Positions 1-8,827 of a stretch of 64,000 nt of DNA are shown one piece after another. This stretch comes from an uncultured Bacteroidia bacterium (lineage in GTDB: Bacteria > Bacteroidota > Bacteroidia > Bacteroidales > UBA932): NCBI GenBank assembly GCA_902774145.1, contig CACYHC010000007.1, positions 1 through 64,000 on the forward strand. The letters run 5' to 3'. Within the stretch, counting starts at the first letter, position 1. The number at the start of each line of letters is the position of its first letter. Made by a program: the position numbers and the translations under genes. The notes beneath the pieces were generated by a model that saw only the letters and a list, made by a program, of their open reading frames with translations, searched no databases and was not told where the DNA came from.

Positions 1-504
1 CTGAAGGTGTTTGACATCAACCTGAGGCAGGACTTTTTCAACAGGGAAGTGCTGGAAGAGTCATTCCGCCGCTGCGACATCCTCAAGATCAACGACGAAG
101 AACTTGTGGTGATTGCCCGTATGTTCGAGCTCCCCGGACTCGCGCTGGAGGAAAAGTGCCGTCACCTTATCAAGACTTACGGCCTCAAGATGCTCATCCT
201 CACCTGCGGCGTGAACGGCAGCTATGTCTTCTATGAAGGCGGAATGTCCTTCCTGGACACTCCCAAGGTGACTGTGGCCGATACAGTGGGCGCCGGAGAC
301 TCCTTCACAGGAGCGTTCGTGGGCTCACTCCTTAACGGGAAAACCGTCCCTGAGGCTCACAAGACAGCCGTGAAAGTATCGGCCTACGTGTGCACCCAGA
401 GCGGAGCCATGCCGGTTATTCCGGACAACCTTGCGGCGGCGGGAAGAAGTCGCTGGTTATCGGCGTATCCCAGTGCAGTGAGGATATCTGGCGCACCAAG
501 CTGA
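1..504 (+). CDS. PfkB-family sugar kinase (fructokinase-like), 5' part outside window, 3' end altered
   Basis: The window opens inside this gene; the reading frame runs from base 1. The protein shows the C-terminal half of a PfkB/ribokinase-family kinase, which phosphorylates a sugar, probably fructose, in the cytoplasm. The key motif is the anion hole and catalytic base: DTVGAGDSF at about bases 280-306, followed by the usual helix and the SAYVCTQSGAMP segment near the C-terminus. Family members normally stop within a few residues of that segment. Here the frame continues for about 23 residues of unrelated sequence because it reads out of frame through the start of the next gene. The neighbour is a fructose-type hybrid sensor, which fits a fructan or fructose utilisation locus. 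The family is clear; the substrate is inferred from context. Confidence 0.85.
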   Translation: MKVFDINLRQDFFNREVLEESFRRCDILKINDEELVVIARMFELPGLALEEKCRHLIKTYGLKMLILTCGVNGSYVFYEGGMSFLDTPKVTVADTVGAGDSFTGAFVGSLLNGKTVPEAHKTAVKVSAYVCTQSGAMPVIPDNLAAAGRSRWLSAYPSAVRISGAPS

Positions 505-2987
505 ATGCCGAGCTGCAGGCGGCGGCCCATTTTTATGGCAATGTGGAGGCTCGTTTTGCCTCGGCCGACGATGATTCCGAACGGCAGATTGCCCAGATCG
601 GGCAGTTTGTGGCCGACGGAGTGGACCTTCTCATCGTCTCACCCAACCAGGTGAACACCATTACACCGGCCGTAGAGGCGGCCTTCGATGCGGGGATTCC
701 GGTGATTCTTTTTGACCGGAAGATTGATTCTGACAAATACACGGCTTTCATCGGGGCCGACAATGTGGAGATTGGCCGTATCCTGGGCAATTATGCAGCC
801 AATGTACTGGGCGGGAAAGGCCGGATTGTGGAGATTCAAGGGCTGGAAGGTTCTTCTCCTGCCATCGACCGGCATAATGGCTTTGCGGAGGCCCTGGAGG
901 CTTATCCGGGCATTTCCGTGGTGGCCTCACGCTATGGCGGATGGCTGCAGGAAGGCGGAACCAGAGCGATGCAGGCGTTTCTGGATGAGGGAGTCGCTTT
1001 CGATGCCGTCTTTGCCCAGAACGACCGGATGGCCCGCGGTGCCTATGAGGTGCTCCCGGACCCTGCCGGAATTCCTTTCTTCGGGATTGACGCCCTTGCC
1101 GACGGTATCCAGGATGTGATTGATGGTGTACTTACGGCCACTTATCTGTATCCAACGAGCGGTGACCAGGTGATGGAGATTGCCATGCATATCCTGTCCG
1201 GGGAACCTTTTGATCGGGATAATCGTCTGGAATCCATTCTGGTTGACGGGAAAAACGCCAGGATGCAGCTGATTCAAGACCAGGTAACGGCCCGGCAGCT
1301 TGCCATGGTGGGAGAATTGAATGACAAACAGGACGAATTCCTTTCCCGGATTAATGCCCAACGCCTGATCCTTTGGCTGATGCTGGCGCTATTCGCCTTA
1401 CTCATTATAGGAACGGCCCTGGTCGTGCGCAGTTATTTCGTTACCCGCAAACTGTCGCAACAGCTGGAAGAGAGCACCAAGGCCAAGCTAGAATTCTTTA
1501 CCAGCGTAAGCCACGATTTGCGTACGCCCCTGTCGCTGGTATCGGCCCCGCTGGACCGGGTGATGTCCGATGAATTGAAACCGGCACAAAAGCAGACGCT
1601 TCAGGTGGTACGCCGAAATGTGGACGTGCTGCTGCGGCTGGTGAACAACATCCTGGATTTCAGAAAGATAGAAAGCGGTGCTTTCCCGCTCACGCTTTCC
1701 CGCTTTGACCTCTGCGCTGCCGTTCGGGAATGGATGGGCGGATTTGAGGAGGCAACCCGGAATAAGGATTTGCGTTTCATCGGCCCGGATTCCCTGGAAG
1801 TGGAGGCCGATATGCACCTGATGGAACGGACACTGTTCAACCTCCTGAGCAATGCCTTCAAGCACACGGAGGACGGAGCCCATATCCAGGTCCGCGTGGC
1901 CGAAGCGGACGCAGATGTCATCCTGTCCGTGGAAGACGATGGCAGCGGCATCGATGCCGACTTTCTACCGAAAATCTTCGAACAGTTCTCTCAAGGGTGC
2001 AGTGAGTCTTCCGGGACCGGCATCGGCCTTGCACTGGTGAGGAGCATCGCCCAACTGCATGGCGGGTCGGTGGATGTGCAGAGCGAGAAGGGGCACGGCA
2101 GCACCTTCAGCATCCGCATTCCCCGGAAGGGCAATGGGAAAGTGGTGGAATCGGCCTGGGATGCTTCTGCGTTTACGGAGCACTATTCGGTGATGTATTC
2201 CCGCGGAGATACCGCGCAGCAGGAAGCGGCCGAGCGCGCTACGGAGGCAGATGCCGACAAACCTACCGTGCTGGTGGTGGATGACAACGAGGATATCCGG
2301 GACTTTGTGGAGTCCATCCTGGAAGCGGATTACCGCATCCTGACGGCGGCCGACGGGCAGCAGGCGCTGGACAAGGCCACCCGTGAACTGCCGGATTTGG
2401 TGGTGTGCGACGTGATGATGCCCGTAATGGACGGCCTGGCGTTCTGCAAGGCGCTGAAGGAGCAGCTAGCCACCAGCCATATCCCGGTCATCCTCCTTAC
2501 CGCCAAATCTCTGGATGAGCAGCGGGCCGAGGGCTATGACTCCGGTGCCGATGCCTACATCTCCAAGCCTTTCAGCGAGAAGGTGCTGCTGTCCCGTATC
2601 GGCAATTTGCTGAAGAGCCGGGCGCAGCTGAAAGAGCATTATCTGGAAACCGGCGAAAGCGCCGCTGCGCCCAAGGAATCCGACTTCCTGTCTAGGTTCC
2701 GCAAGCTGGTGCGGGCACATCTGTCCGATCCGGAACTCAGCGTGGAGTGGATGGGAAGCGAACTGGGTCTCAGCCGCGTTCAGCTGTACCGGAAGACCAA
2801 GGCGCTCACAGGCTATTCTCCTGTGGAACTGGTTCGCATTACGCGCTTGAAAGAAGCGGAAAAACTGTTGAAGACCAGCGAACACACCGTGGCCGAAATC
2901 GCCTATGAGGTGGGATTCGGTTCGCCATCCTATTTTTCCAAGTGCTACCGGGAGCTCTTTGGCTCACTGCCAACTGAGGCGCGGTAA
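390..2987 (+). CDS. Hybrid two-component system protein with sugar-binding sensor, N-terminus truncated
   Basis: This is a one-protein signalling system of the Bacteroides HTCS type. In order it has a periplasmic-binding-protein-like domain (residues about 22-295, RbsB/LacI type), one membrane helix (about 325-346), a HisKA domain with the phospho-acceptor in VSHDLRTP (His375), a HATPase domain (about 475-585), a receiver with phospho-acceptor in VVCDVMMP (Asp674), and an AraC-type HTH at the C-terminus (about 770-865). The architecture matches the fructose sensor BT1754 of B. thetaiotaomicron, and the adjacent fructokinase fits that. The first 20 residues are out-of-frame sugar-kinase sequence with no hydrophobic segment, so the signal peptide needed to export the sensor domain is missing. 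The true upstream part was probably lost by deletion or misassembly. The given start is simply the first in-frame ATG. Confidence 0.88.
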   Translation: MHPERSHAGYSGQPCGGGKKSLVIGVSQCSEDIWRTKLNAELQAAAHFYGNVEARFASADDDSERQIAQIGQFVADGVDLLIVSPNQVNTITPAVEAAFDAGIPVILFDRKIDSDKYTAFIGADNVEIGRILGNYAANVLGGKGRIVEIQGLEGSSPAIDRHNGFAEALEAYPGISVVASRYGGWLQEGGTRAMQAFLDEGVAFDAVFAQNDRMARGAYEVLPDPAGIPFFGIDALADGIQDVIDGVLTATYLYPTSGDQVMEIAMHILSGEPFDRDNRLESILVDGKNARMQLIQDQVTARQLAMVGELNDKQDEFLSRINAQRLILWLMLALFALLIIGTALVVRSYFVTRKLSQQLEESTKAKLEFFTSVSHDLRTPLSLVSAPLDRVMSDELKPAQKQTLQVVRRNVDVLLRLVNNILDFRKIESGAFPLTLSRFDLCAAVREWMGGFEEATRNKDLRFIGPDSLEVEADMHLMERTLFNLLSNAFKHTEDGAHIQVRVAEADADVILSVEDDGSGIDADFLPKIFEQFSQGCSESSGTGIGLALVRSIAQLHGGSVDVQSEKGHGSTFSIRIPRKGNGKVVESAWDASAFTEHYSVMYSRGDTAQQEAAERATEADADKPTVLVVDDNEDIRDFVESILEADYRILTAADGQQALDKATRELPDLVVCDVMMPVMDGLAFCKALKEQLATSHIPVILLTAKSLDEQRAEGYDSGADAYISKPFSEKVLLSRIGNLLKSRAQLKEHYLETGESAAAPKESDFLSRFRKLVRAHLSDPELSVEWMGSELGLSRVQLYRKTKALTGYSPVELVRITRLKEAEKLLKTSEHTVAEIAYEVGFGSPSYFSKCYRELFGSLPTEAR

Positions 2988-3024
2988 CGATTTGTTCCAC
3001 CAGTGTTCCACTAAAACAAACAAT

Positions 3025-3069
3025 AATCCCCGCAAGTCCGTGACTTAACGTAACTTACGGGGATTTTTC
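3025..3069 (+). terminator. Stem-loop terminator after the hybrid sensor gene
   Basis: The bases AATCCCCG (3025-3032) pair with CGGGGATT (3058-3065), and the inner AAGT pairs with ACTT; a run of T follows on the plus strand. It lies 38 bases after the sensor stop codon. Confidence 0.65.
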
Positions 3070-3089
3070 GTAGCCATCGTGGGACTACA

Positions 3090-3118
3090 AAAAAGCCAGG
3101 CTTGCGGCCTGGCTTTTT
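3090..3118. terminator. Bidirectional terminator between convergent genes
   Basis: A 12-base perfect stem (AAAAAGCCAGGC at 3090-3101 with its complement at 3107-3118) has A and T tracts on its two sides. It lies between the converging sensor gene and the OmpA gene and can stop transcription from both. Confidence 0.8.
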
Positions 3119-3137
3119 CGGTTTATGTCGTCCCGGT

Positions 3138-4385
3138 TTAGCGGGTAACCATCACGGAGCAACGGTTCTCGGAAGGAACGTCGGAGACCTTCTTGGTGTC
3201 ACCGAAGTAGTCCACGGTGATGCGGTCCGCGGCGATACCGGCCTTCTTGAGGGCGGCGGCCACGTTCTCGGCACGCTTCTGGGAAAGCACCCAGTTGCCG
3301 GCGTGGGTACCGGTCTCGATATCAGCGTAACCGCTGACGGTCACGTTGGCCTCGGGATACGCGTTCAGGATGTCCACGATATTCTGGATCTTTTGGACCT
3401 CGGACTTGCGGATTTCGTGGCGGCCGATGACGAAGTACACGGTTTCCTCGGCGGCACGGGCGGCGGCGCGGTCGGCAGCAGCCTTCTTCGCGGCGGCCTC
3501 GGCGGCAGCCTTCTCGGCAGCGGCCTTCTCAGCAGCGGCCTTCTCGGCGGCAGCCTTCTCAGCGGCGGCCTTCTCGGCGGCGGCCTTCTCGGCAGCGGCC
3601 TTCTCGGCAGCGGCGCGCTCAGCGGCGGCGGCCTCGGCGGCAGCAGCGGCAGCAGCGGCGGCGGCAGCCTTCTTGCTGTTGCCGGTCCGTCCGAAGGTGT
3701 ACTTCAGGCCCACGAGGGCGCTCAGGTTCCAGTCGAAGTCGAGCGGCCAGTTCCCGATATGGAGGTTGGTGTCGTTCTTCTTGGAATTGAAGCGGTCGGA
3801 GAGGACATTGTCCACCAGTTCGAGTTCTACGTGGAGGGCGTCGATGATGCGGATATCAAGTCCCGCACCGAAGCGGGCGGTGAACGAAACCACACCCTTG
3901 TCCCAAAGATAGTTCTCGGCAGGGAAGAGGTCCGCAACCGCCAGCGCCTGCTGGTTATTGAAGCGGTAGTTCAGGCCCGGGCCCGCGAAGAGATAGGGGC
4001 TGAAGAGCCGGGATGCCTTGTACTTGAAGCTGTTGCAGATATCCCAGATGGCGTCCACGTTGAACTGTACATAGTTGAACTTGTACTGCCACTCACCAAA
4101 GGGGACGTCCCGCCGGTCCGCCTCGACGAAACCGTTGAGGACGGTTCCCTTGGCCTGCCAGCCGGAGAATTCGCCGCGCAGCGCGAAGCCGGGGACGAAG
4201 TTGTAACCGGCACCCAGCGCGAGGGTCGGGTAGGTGACCTGGTCGAAGAACCTGGCTGCCTCACCGGCGGTGTAGGTAGCGCCGCCCTTCAGGTCAAGGA
4301 ACCAGCCGGGCTTGAAAGCTTCCTGTGCCAGGGCGCTTGCACCCATGGCGAGAAGCGTAGAAATAACGAGGATTGTCTTTCTCAT
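3138..4385 (-). CDS. OmpA-family outer-membrane protein with beta-barrel and Ala-rich linker
   Basis: This 415-residue protein starts with a signal peptide (cleavage after the ALA of GASALA, about residue 20). Residues about 24-236 look like a porin-type beta-barrel with alternating aromatic strands. Residues about 237-315 are an alanine-rich helix built from EKAAA-like pentads. The C-terminal 100 residues are an OmpA domain that should bind peptidoglycan (VTVSGYAD, LSQKRAENV, and a conserved Arg near the end). The protein probably tethers the outer membrane to the cell wall, with the helix spanning the periplasm. The gene is monocistronic, with its own promoter upstream and a terminator downstream. 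The linker length is the unusual part; the family call is firm. Confidence 0.92.
   Translation of the reverse strand: MRKTILVISTLLAMGASALAQEAFKPGWFLDLKGGATYTAGEAARFFDQVTYPTLALGAGYNFVPGFALRGEFSGWQAKGTVLNGFVEADRRDVPFGEWQYKFNYVQFNVDAIWDICNSFKYKASRLFSPYLFAGPGLNYRFNNQQALAVADLFPAENYLWDKGVVSFTARFGAGLDIRIIDALHVELELVDNVLSDRFNSKKNDTNLHIGNWPLDFDWNLSALVGLKYTFGRTGNSKKAAAAAAAAAAAEAAAAERAAAEKAAAEKAAAEKAAAEKAAAEKAAAEKAAAEKAAAEAAAKKAAADRAAARAAEETVYFVIGRHEIRKSEVQKIQNIVDILNAYPEANVTVSGYADIETGTHAGNWVLSQKRAENVAAALKKAGIAADRITVDYFGDTKKVSDVPSENRCSVMVTR
3476..3675 (-). repeat. 15-bp tandem repeats encoding EKAAA pentads in the OmpA-like gene
   Basis: About a dozen imperfect 15-base units read on the minus strand as GCC-GCT-GAG-AAG-type codons, giving repeated Glu-Lys-Ala-Ala-Ala, and run into a pure alanine tract. 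The i/i+4 Glu/Lys spacing favours a long single alpha-helix. The repeat number could change by slippage. Confidence 0.85.
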
Positions 4386-4423
4386 AGTTATTGATGTTTA
4401 ATGATGATTCACTTAAAATCGCG

Positions 4424-4455
4424 CAATTTTAGTGATTTTTCTTCACATTTCAAAA
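4424..4455 (-). promoter_or_regulatory. Promoter of the OmpA-like gene
   Basis: Read on the minus strand, TTTTG (4451-4455) is followed after 19 bases by TAAAATTG (4424-4431). This is one mismatch from the Bacteroidota -7 element TAnnTTTG at the correct spacing. The leader would be about 35 bases. Confidence 0.6.
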
Positions 4456-4537
4456 TTTTTGCGCATGAACCGGTGACGCGCGCCTCCCTCAACCCCCTGC
4501 CACGCACACGGAGGCGCGAAAAATATTTTTAAAAAAG

Positions 4538-4568
4538 TTGTTTTTGAGAAAAAATGTATATAAATTTG
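4538..4568 (+). promoter_or_regulatory. Promoter of the large surface lipoprotein gene
   Basis: TTG (4538-4540) is followed after 20 bases by TAAATTTG (4561-4568), a full match to the Bacteroidota promoter form, in an AT-rich stretch unlike the rest of the window. The predicted leader is about 110 bases. The rest of the gap 4386-4681 holds only this promoter, the divergent OmpA promoter and the leader. Confidence 0.7.
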
Positions 4569-4681
4569 CGTGCTGATAGTGTGTTATCGTGTTTGGGCGT
4601 GATGTCCGGGCCGTGGTGCGCACTATATAATATAGGTAAGAAAACAACAAACAATTAAGTTTAACTTTTAACAAAACCCTT

Positions 4682-7600
4682 ATGAACAAATTTTTCAGAA
4701 AGGCAATTGTGTTGGCCCTCGCAGGGTCCGCACTCTTGTATGTGGGGTGCACCAAGGACTATTCCGGAGAGATCACTACCCTCCAGAAGGAACTTGAGGA
4801 CCTCAAGAAAAGCACTTCTGAGCAGTTTACCAGTCTGAACAACCAGATTGGTAATATGCAGCAGCAACTGAGCTCTCTCGAGACCGCGAAGGAACGCATC
4901 GAGAAGAACATCCAGACGCTGACCGACCGTGTCGGTGCTCTCGAGACCTTCCGCAGCAACGCGGAGCAGAAGTTCAGCCAGTACGAGCAGAAGTTCACCG
5001 AACTTGACGGTGAGATCGCCGGTCTCAAGGCGAACATCGACGCGCTCCAGAAGGTGGACCAGCAGCTCCAGGAAGCGATTGACGCCGCCAAGGCCCGCAT
5101 CAAGGCGCTGGAGGACAACACCTACAACAAGACCGAGGTGGACAACAAGCTCGAGGTCCTGAAGAACTGGGCTGCCGAGTCCTTCGCCACCAAGGAGGCG
5201 CTCAGTCAGGTTGAAACCACTCTGGGTCTCCTCGCCGGTACCGTCGAGGGCATCGACACCCGTCTGGCTGCCGTGGAGACCACTCTCTCCGGCATTGTCG
5301 ACACCGAGATTCCTGCCATTAAGCAGTCTATCGAGAATCTCCGCACCGAACTTGCCGGTGTGAAGCAGACCGCTGAGACCGCTGCAGCGAATGCCTCCCA
5401 GGCCCTCGGTGAAATCGCCGACCTCCGCGAACAGCTCAAGAATTACTACACGATGGCCGAGGTGGACGCTCTCCTCCAGACGATGAAGGACGCTATCGAC
5501 GCTGAAATCGACGCGCTCCAGAAGGCTGACGTGAAGCTGAACGAGCGTATCGACTCCCTCGCCGGTGTGACCAAGAAGATCGAGGACGACTTCGCTGCCT
5601 TCGTTACCGCGACCAATGATAAACTCGCTGACCTCGAGGCAAAACTTGACAACGAGATTGCTCTCCGTCTTGCTGATTCCGCCGCCAATGTGGCTGCCCA
5701 CAAGGAACTTAAGGATCTCATTGACGCGATTGACGCGGCTTACAAGCTTGCCGACGATGCGCTCAATGCCCGTTGCGATGCGCTGAGTAACCGTTGCGAT
5801 GGGTTGGAAGGCCGTATCCAAACGCTTGAGGATAAGGTCGCCACGCTCCGCGATGAAATGGATAAGGCTAAGCAGGACATCCTTGACAATGCTACCGAAA
5901 TTGGGAATGTCAAGGCCGACGTCGCCGCTAAGTATGCTGAAATCGTGGCGAGGTTCGAGCAGGACGAACAGGCTATTACTGAGCTGAGCTTTAATGTTCT
6001 TTTACTTTGGCTTAACGTTGATATGCTCTACTCTGCTACCGAGCGCATCCAGAGCGTTGTCTTCGTTCCCGAGTACGATGATTTCCGTGCGGACCTCACC
6101 CAGATTTTCATGGGTAACGAGCCTGTGAAGAACATCGTTTCCGCTACCTTCGAGGTGCAGCCTGCCGAAGCCATTGTCTATGTGGATTCCCTGATCAAGG
6201 AGAATGCGATGGGCAACAAGGGTATCGGTCTTGCCGTGAAGGAACTCAAGTCCCGTGCCGTGGATGCCGACGAGGTGATCTACGATGTGACGGTTTCTAT
6301 CCTTGACGACGCGGAGCACCCCGGCCGCTTTGTGATCGAGGCCTTCCTGGATCCTGAAGTTTTCGACGAGGAAATTGCCATTTCCTGCGTGCTGGGTGAT
6401 TACGAAGTTGACGATTGGTATGCCGGAAACGGTCTCCAGAGCACCTTTGTCGGTACCTATGCTACCGACGAGGTCGACCTGTTCGACACCTATGTGTGGT
6501 TCGACGAGACCCAGGAAGTTGCGCTGGATGACTCCCTCGGTGTCGAGGTCCGCATCCCTTACACGCAGCCTGCCGAGGATTCCCTCGTATTCAATGTGCT
6601 TGAGGACGTCATCGCCTTCCGTATGAACGTCGGTGGCGCGTACAAGACCATCAAGGAAGTTGCCGATTGGCTCTATCTCGATGAAAACGTCCTGACTCCC
6701 GTCGGTGAAGTCAAGTCCTGGATTACCAAGGATGCCGAAGGTCAAGAGGTCATCGATGACCATACGCCGTTCGAACTCGAGGACTTCGCTCCCGAGACTA
6801 GCCTGACCACCACCAAGAAGGAAGGTGAGGACTATGTGGATCCTATGTATGTCCACTACACCACCGCCCGCAAGGAAATCTTCAAGGTGGGTGATCAGGA
6901 GATTGCTCCTTTCGCTTTCGTCGGTGTCGAGATTACCAAGAACCAGGTTCCTGCGTTCGACAACCCTGAACTGATCCTCCCTTGGAGCTACATGCATCCT
7001 GCAGTGGTTGATTACAAGCTCTTCACTCCTGACCAGCTCGATCCTAAGTTTGCGACGGCCCTTACCGGCACCTATGACGGTACCGATGAGAACTTCGCCA
7101 AGGACGGTGAGGCCTACACGCCCGGCGCTGATGAGAAGGTTACTTACAGTGAGAACGGTATTCTGTTCGACGGCTGGTCCTTCGAGGCTATGGATGTCAA
7201 GTATCTTGCCGCTACCGAGCGCTTCGAGACCGAAAGCGACGACTATGAGATCAATGTTCCGTTCACGCTGAAGAAGAGGCCTGACGACCGCAAGGTTGAG
7301 ATTGATCTCGGTACCTTCGAGAACTACAAGCCTAGCTTTGCTTATAAGAAGTTTATGGAGGCTATCGAGCCTGCTTTCAACGGTGAGGAAGATTACTTCA
7401 TCGGTGACGCCCGTGAGCCTTACAACTGCGTTGACTCTCTCTACAATGCGTACGACCAGGCGATGGACTTCGTGGTTGACTCTGTCTATGTGAACGGTGA
7501 GAAGGTTGAACTCCCTGTACAGGGTTGCCCGATTGTTGTTGATATCGACTATGATCCCGAGCATCAGTTCGATGTTTCCTACATCATGATTGACACCGGC

Positions 7601-8686
7601 TTCCTGCCTTACGGCGCTGATGTGACCGTGTACGGCCGTTACACCGCCTTCCTCGTCAACTTCGATTACGAGATCAGTTTCAAGACGCGTGTGTCTCCTT
7701 ACACCCTGATCCTCCGTCCTTACGACAAGTTTGATCCTACCAAGGACCGCACGATTATCGTTGAGGGTGACGACCTGATCGATCCTGACTCCTACACGCT
7801 CAAGCAGATGTTCTATAGCGTCTATCTGCGTGTTGTCGACCAGGCGGCCTATGCCCAGGGTGAAGAGAAGAATCCTGCCGAGGAGGATATCGCCGGTGCT
7901 GACCTGAAGGTCCGCTTCTCCTTCGCTTATGAGGATTATGCTGAATTCGGTCTTGATCCTGAGGATCCGGATGCTCCGATGGCCCGTGGTTATGTTGCCG
8001 ATGGTACTGGCGCTTTGATTACTGAAACCTATGAGGTTGACGTGGAGACTGTGCTTGAGGCTTCCTACGGCTGGCTTGATGCTGCCGAGAACCTGACGTG
8101 GGGTACCTACGAGGGCCGCAAGGTGACCGTTACTGCCGAACTCATCGAGAATGGTATTCCTGTACAGAAACTGGATGATTTCTATCTCCAAGCCGAGAAG
8201 CCTATCCAGCTCGATGCTACGGCAGTTATCGATACCGACCAGGATGGCAACCCGCTTGAGCGTGTTTCCGGTTATCCTCTCGATATCAACCTGACCCAGA
8301 ACATGGTTATTGGTGGTATCCTCAGCCGTGGTGAAGGCAATGTTCCTTACTATGTTGCTGATCCTAAGATCTTCGGTTATAAGGATAACAATGTCGCCCA
8401 GGTGAACAACGATGATCCTCAGTGGACCGCCGGTGATCTCTGCCCGTTCTACGGTCTTGAGATGGAGTTCGATTGGGACAACATTACCGGTACGATCAAC
8501 TATGTGACGACTGCTCTCAGCCGTGGTAGGGACTATGACGTCAATGGTAATATCATTACTGTCAAGGCCAACAACGGTAAGGGTTCCTTCATGATCAATA
8601 TCCCTGTGGTCCTGTACTACTATCTTGACTACTGCGGTGCGAAGGCTGAGCGTGGTGTTGTCACCATCGTCATCAACCAGATCTAA
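4682..8686 (+). CDS. Very large coiled-coil surface lipoprotein
   Basis: The protein has 1334 residues. It begins with a lipoprotein signal peptide and lipobox ending in VGC (Cys23), followed by T-K-D, which resembles the Bacteroidota surface-export signal. Residues about 28-440 form a long coiled coil with heptads and two YxxxEVD segments of the kind seen in trimeric fibre proteins. The remaining 890 residues are acidic, beta-rich and without a family I can name. The start of the protein resembles those annotated as PL29-lyase N-terminal, but no lyase domain is visible. Codon use is skewed to GGT, CCT, CGT and GAG, unlike the GGC/CCG/CGC of the neighbours, which suggests very high expression. 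The gene has its own strong promoter and terminator. It is probably an abundant surface fibre or layer protein; the role is inferred. Confidence 0.8.
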   Translation: MNKFFRKAIVLALAGSALLYVGCTKDYSGEITTLQKELEDLKKSTSEQFTSLNNQIGNMQQQLSSLETAKERIEKNIQTLTDRVGALETFRSNAEQKFSQYEQKFTELDGEIAGLKANIDALQKVDQQLQEAIDAAKARIKALEDNTYNKTEVDNKLEVLKNWAAESFATKEALSQVETTLGLLAGTVEGIDTRLAAVETTLSGIVDTEIPAIKQSIENLRTELAGVKQTAETAAANASQALGEIADLREQLKNYYTMAEVDALLQTMKDAIDAEIDALQKADVKLNERIDSLAGVTKKIEDDFAAFVTATNDKLADLEAKLDNEIALRLADSAANVAAHKELKDLIDAIDAAYKLADDALNARCDALSNRCDGLEGRIQTLEDKVATLRDEMDKAKQDILDNATEIGNVKADVAAKYAEIVARFEQDEQAITELSFNVLLLWLNVDMLYSATERIQSVVFVPEYDDFRADLTQIFMGNEPVKNIVSATFEVQPAEAIVYVDSLIKENAMGNKGIGLAVKELKSRAVDADEVIYDVTVSILDDAEHPGRFVIEAFLDPEVFDEEIAISCVLGDYEVDDWYAGNGLQSTFVGTYATDEVDLFDTYVWFDETQEVALDDSLGVEVRIPYTQPAEDSLVFNVLEDVIAFRMNVGGAYKTIKEVADWLYLDENVLTPVGEVKSWITKDAEGQEVIDDHTPFELEDFAPETSLTTTKKEGEDYVDPMYVHYTTARKEIFKVGDQEIAPFAFVGVEITKNQVPAFDNPELILPWSYMHPAVVDYKLFTPDQLDPKFATALTGTYDGTDENFAKDGEAYTPGADEKVTYSENGILFDGWSFEAMDVKYLAATERFETESDDYEINVPFTLKKRPDDRKVEIDLGTFENYKPSFAYKKFMEAIEPAFNGEEDYFIGDAREPYNCVDSLYNAYDQAMDFVVDSVYVNGEKVELPVQGCPIVVDIDYDPEHQFDVSYIMIDTGFLPYGADVTVYGRYTAFLVNFDYEISFKTRVSPYTLILRPYDKFDPTKDRTIIVEGDDLIDPDSYTLKQMFYSVYLRVVDQAAYAQGEEKNPAEEDIAGADLKVRFSFAYEDYAEFGLDPEDPDAPMARGYVADGTGALITETYEVDVETVLEASYGWLDAAENLTWGTYEGRKVTVTAELIENGIPVQKLDDFYLQAEKPIQLDATAVIDTDQDGNPLERVSGYPLDINLTQNMVIGGILSRGEGNVPYYVADPKIFGYKDNNVAQVNNDDPQWTAGDLCPFYGLEMEFDWDNITGTINYVTTALSRGRDYDVNGNIITVKANNGKGSFMINIPVVLYYYLDYCGAKAERGVVTIVINQI

Positions 8687-8700
8687 TTTCAATCTGATTT

Positions 8701-8734
8701 AAAAAAAGGACGGCCACACGGCCGTCCTTTTTTT
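8701..8734 (+). terminator. Strong terminator after the surface lipoprotein gene
   Basis: A perfect 15-base stem (8701-8715 with 8720-8734) has a four-base ACAC loop and seven T at the end. It begins 14 bases after the stop codon. Confidence 0.9.
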
Positions 8735-8761
8735 GTCTATCCAGCATTCTGTGCGGTACGG

Positions 8762-8793
8762 TTTGGCAATTTCGGATAAAAATTTTAACTTTG
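8762..8793 (+). promoter_or_regulatory. Promoter of the small peptide and LRR/SUMF1 lipoprotein genes
   Basis: TTTG (8762-8765) and TAACTTTG (8786-8793) are separated by 20 bases, a full Bacteroidota promoter match. Transcription should start near 8798, about 30 bases ahead of the 43-residue peptide gene. Confidence 0.7.
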
Positions 8794-8827
8794 ATTCTTG
8801 TTTGTATAGGTCGTTGAAGAACGCTGT

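Noticed and set aside
3102..4394. A 430-codon plus-strand frame opposite the OmpA-like gene
   Set aside because: It is glycine/leucine-rich low-complexity shadow of the EKAAA repeats and the barrel; the minus-strand gene has signal peptide, domains and promoter.
6002..8692. A long open frame on the minus strand opposite the large lipoprotein
   Set aside because: It follows from the codon bias of the plus-strand gene (RNY-type codons), has no start signal, no family match and no promoter.
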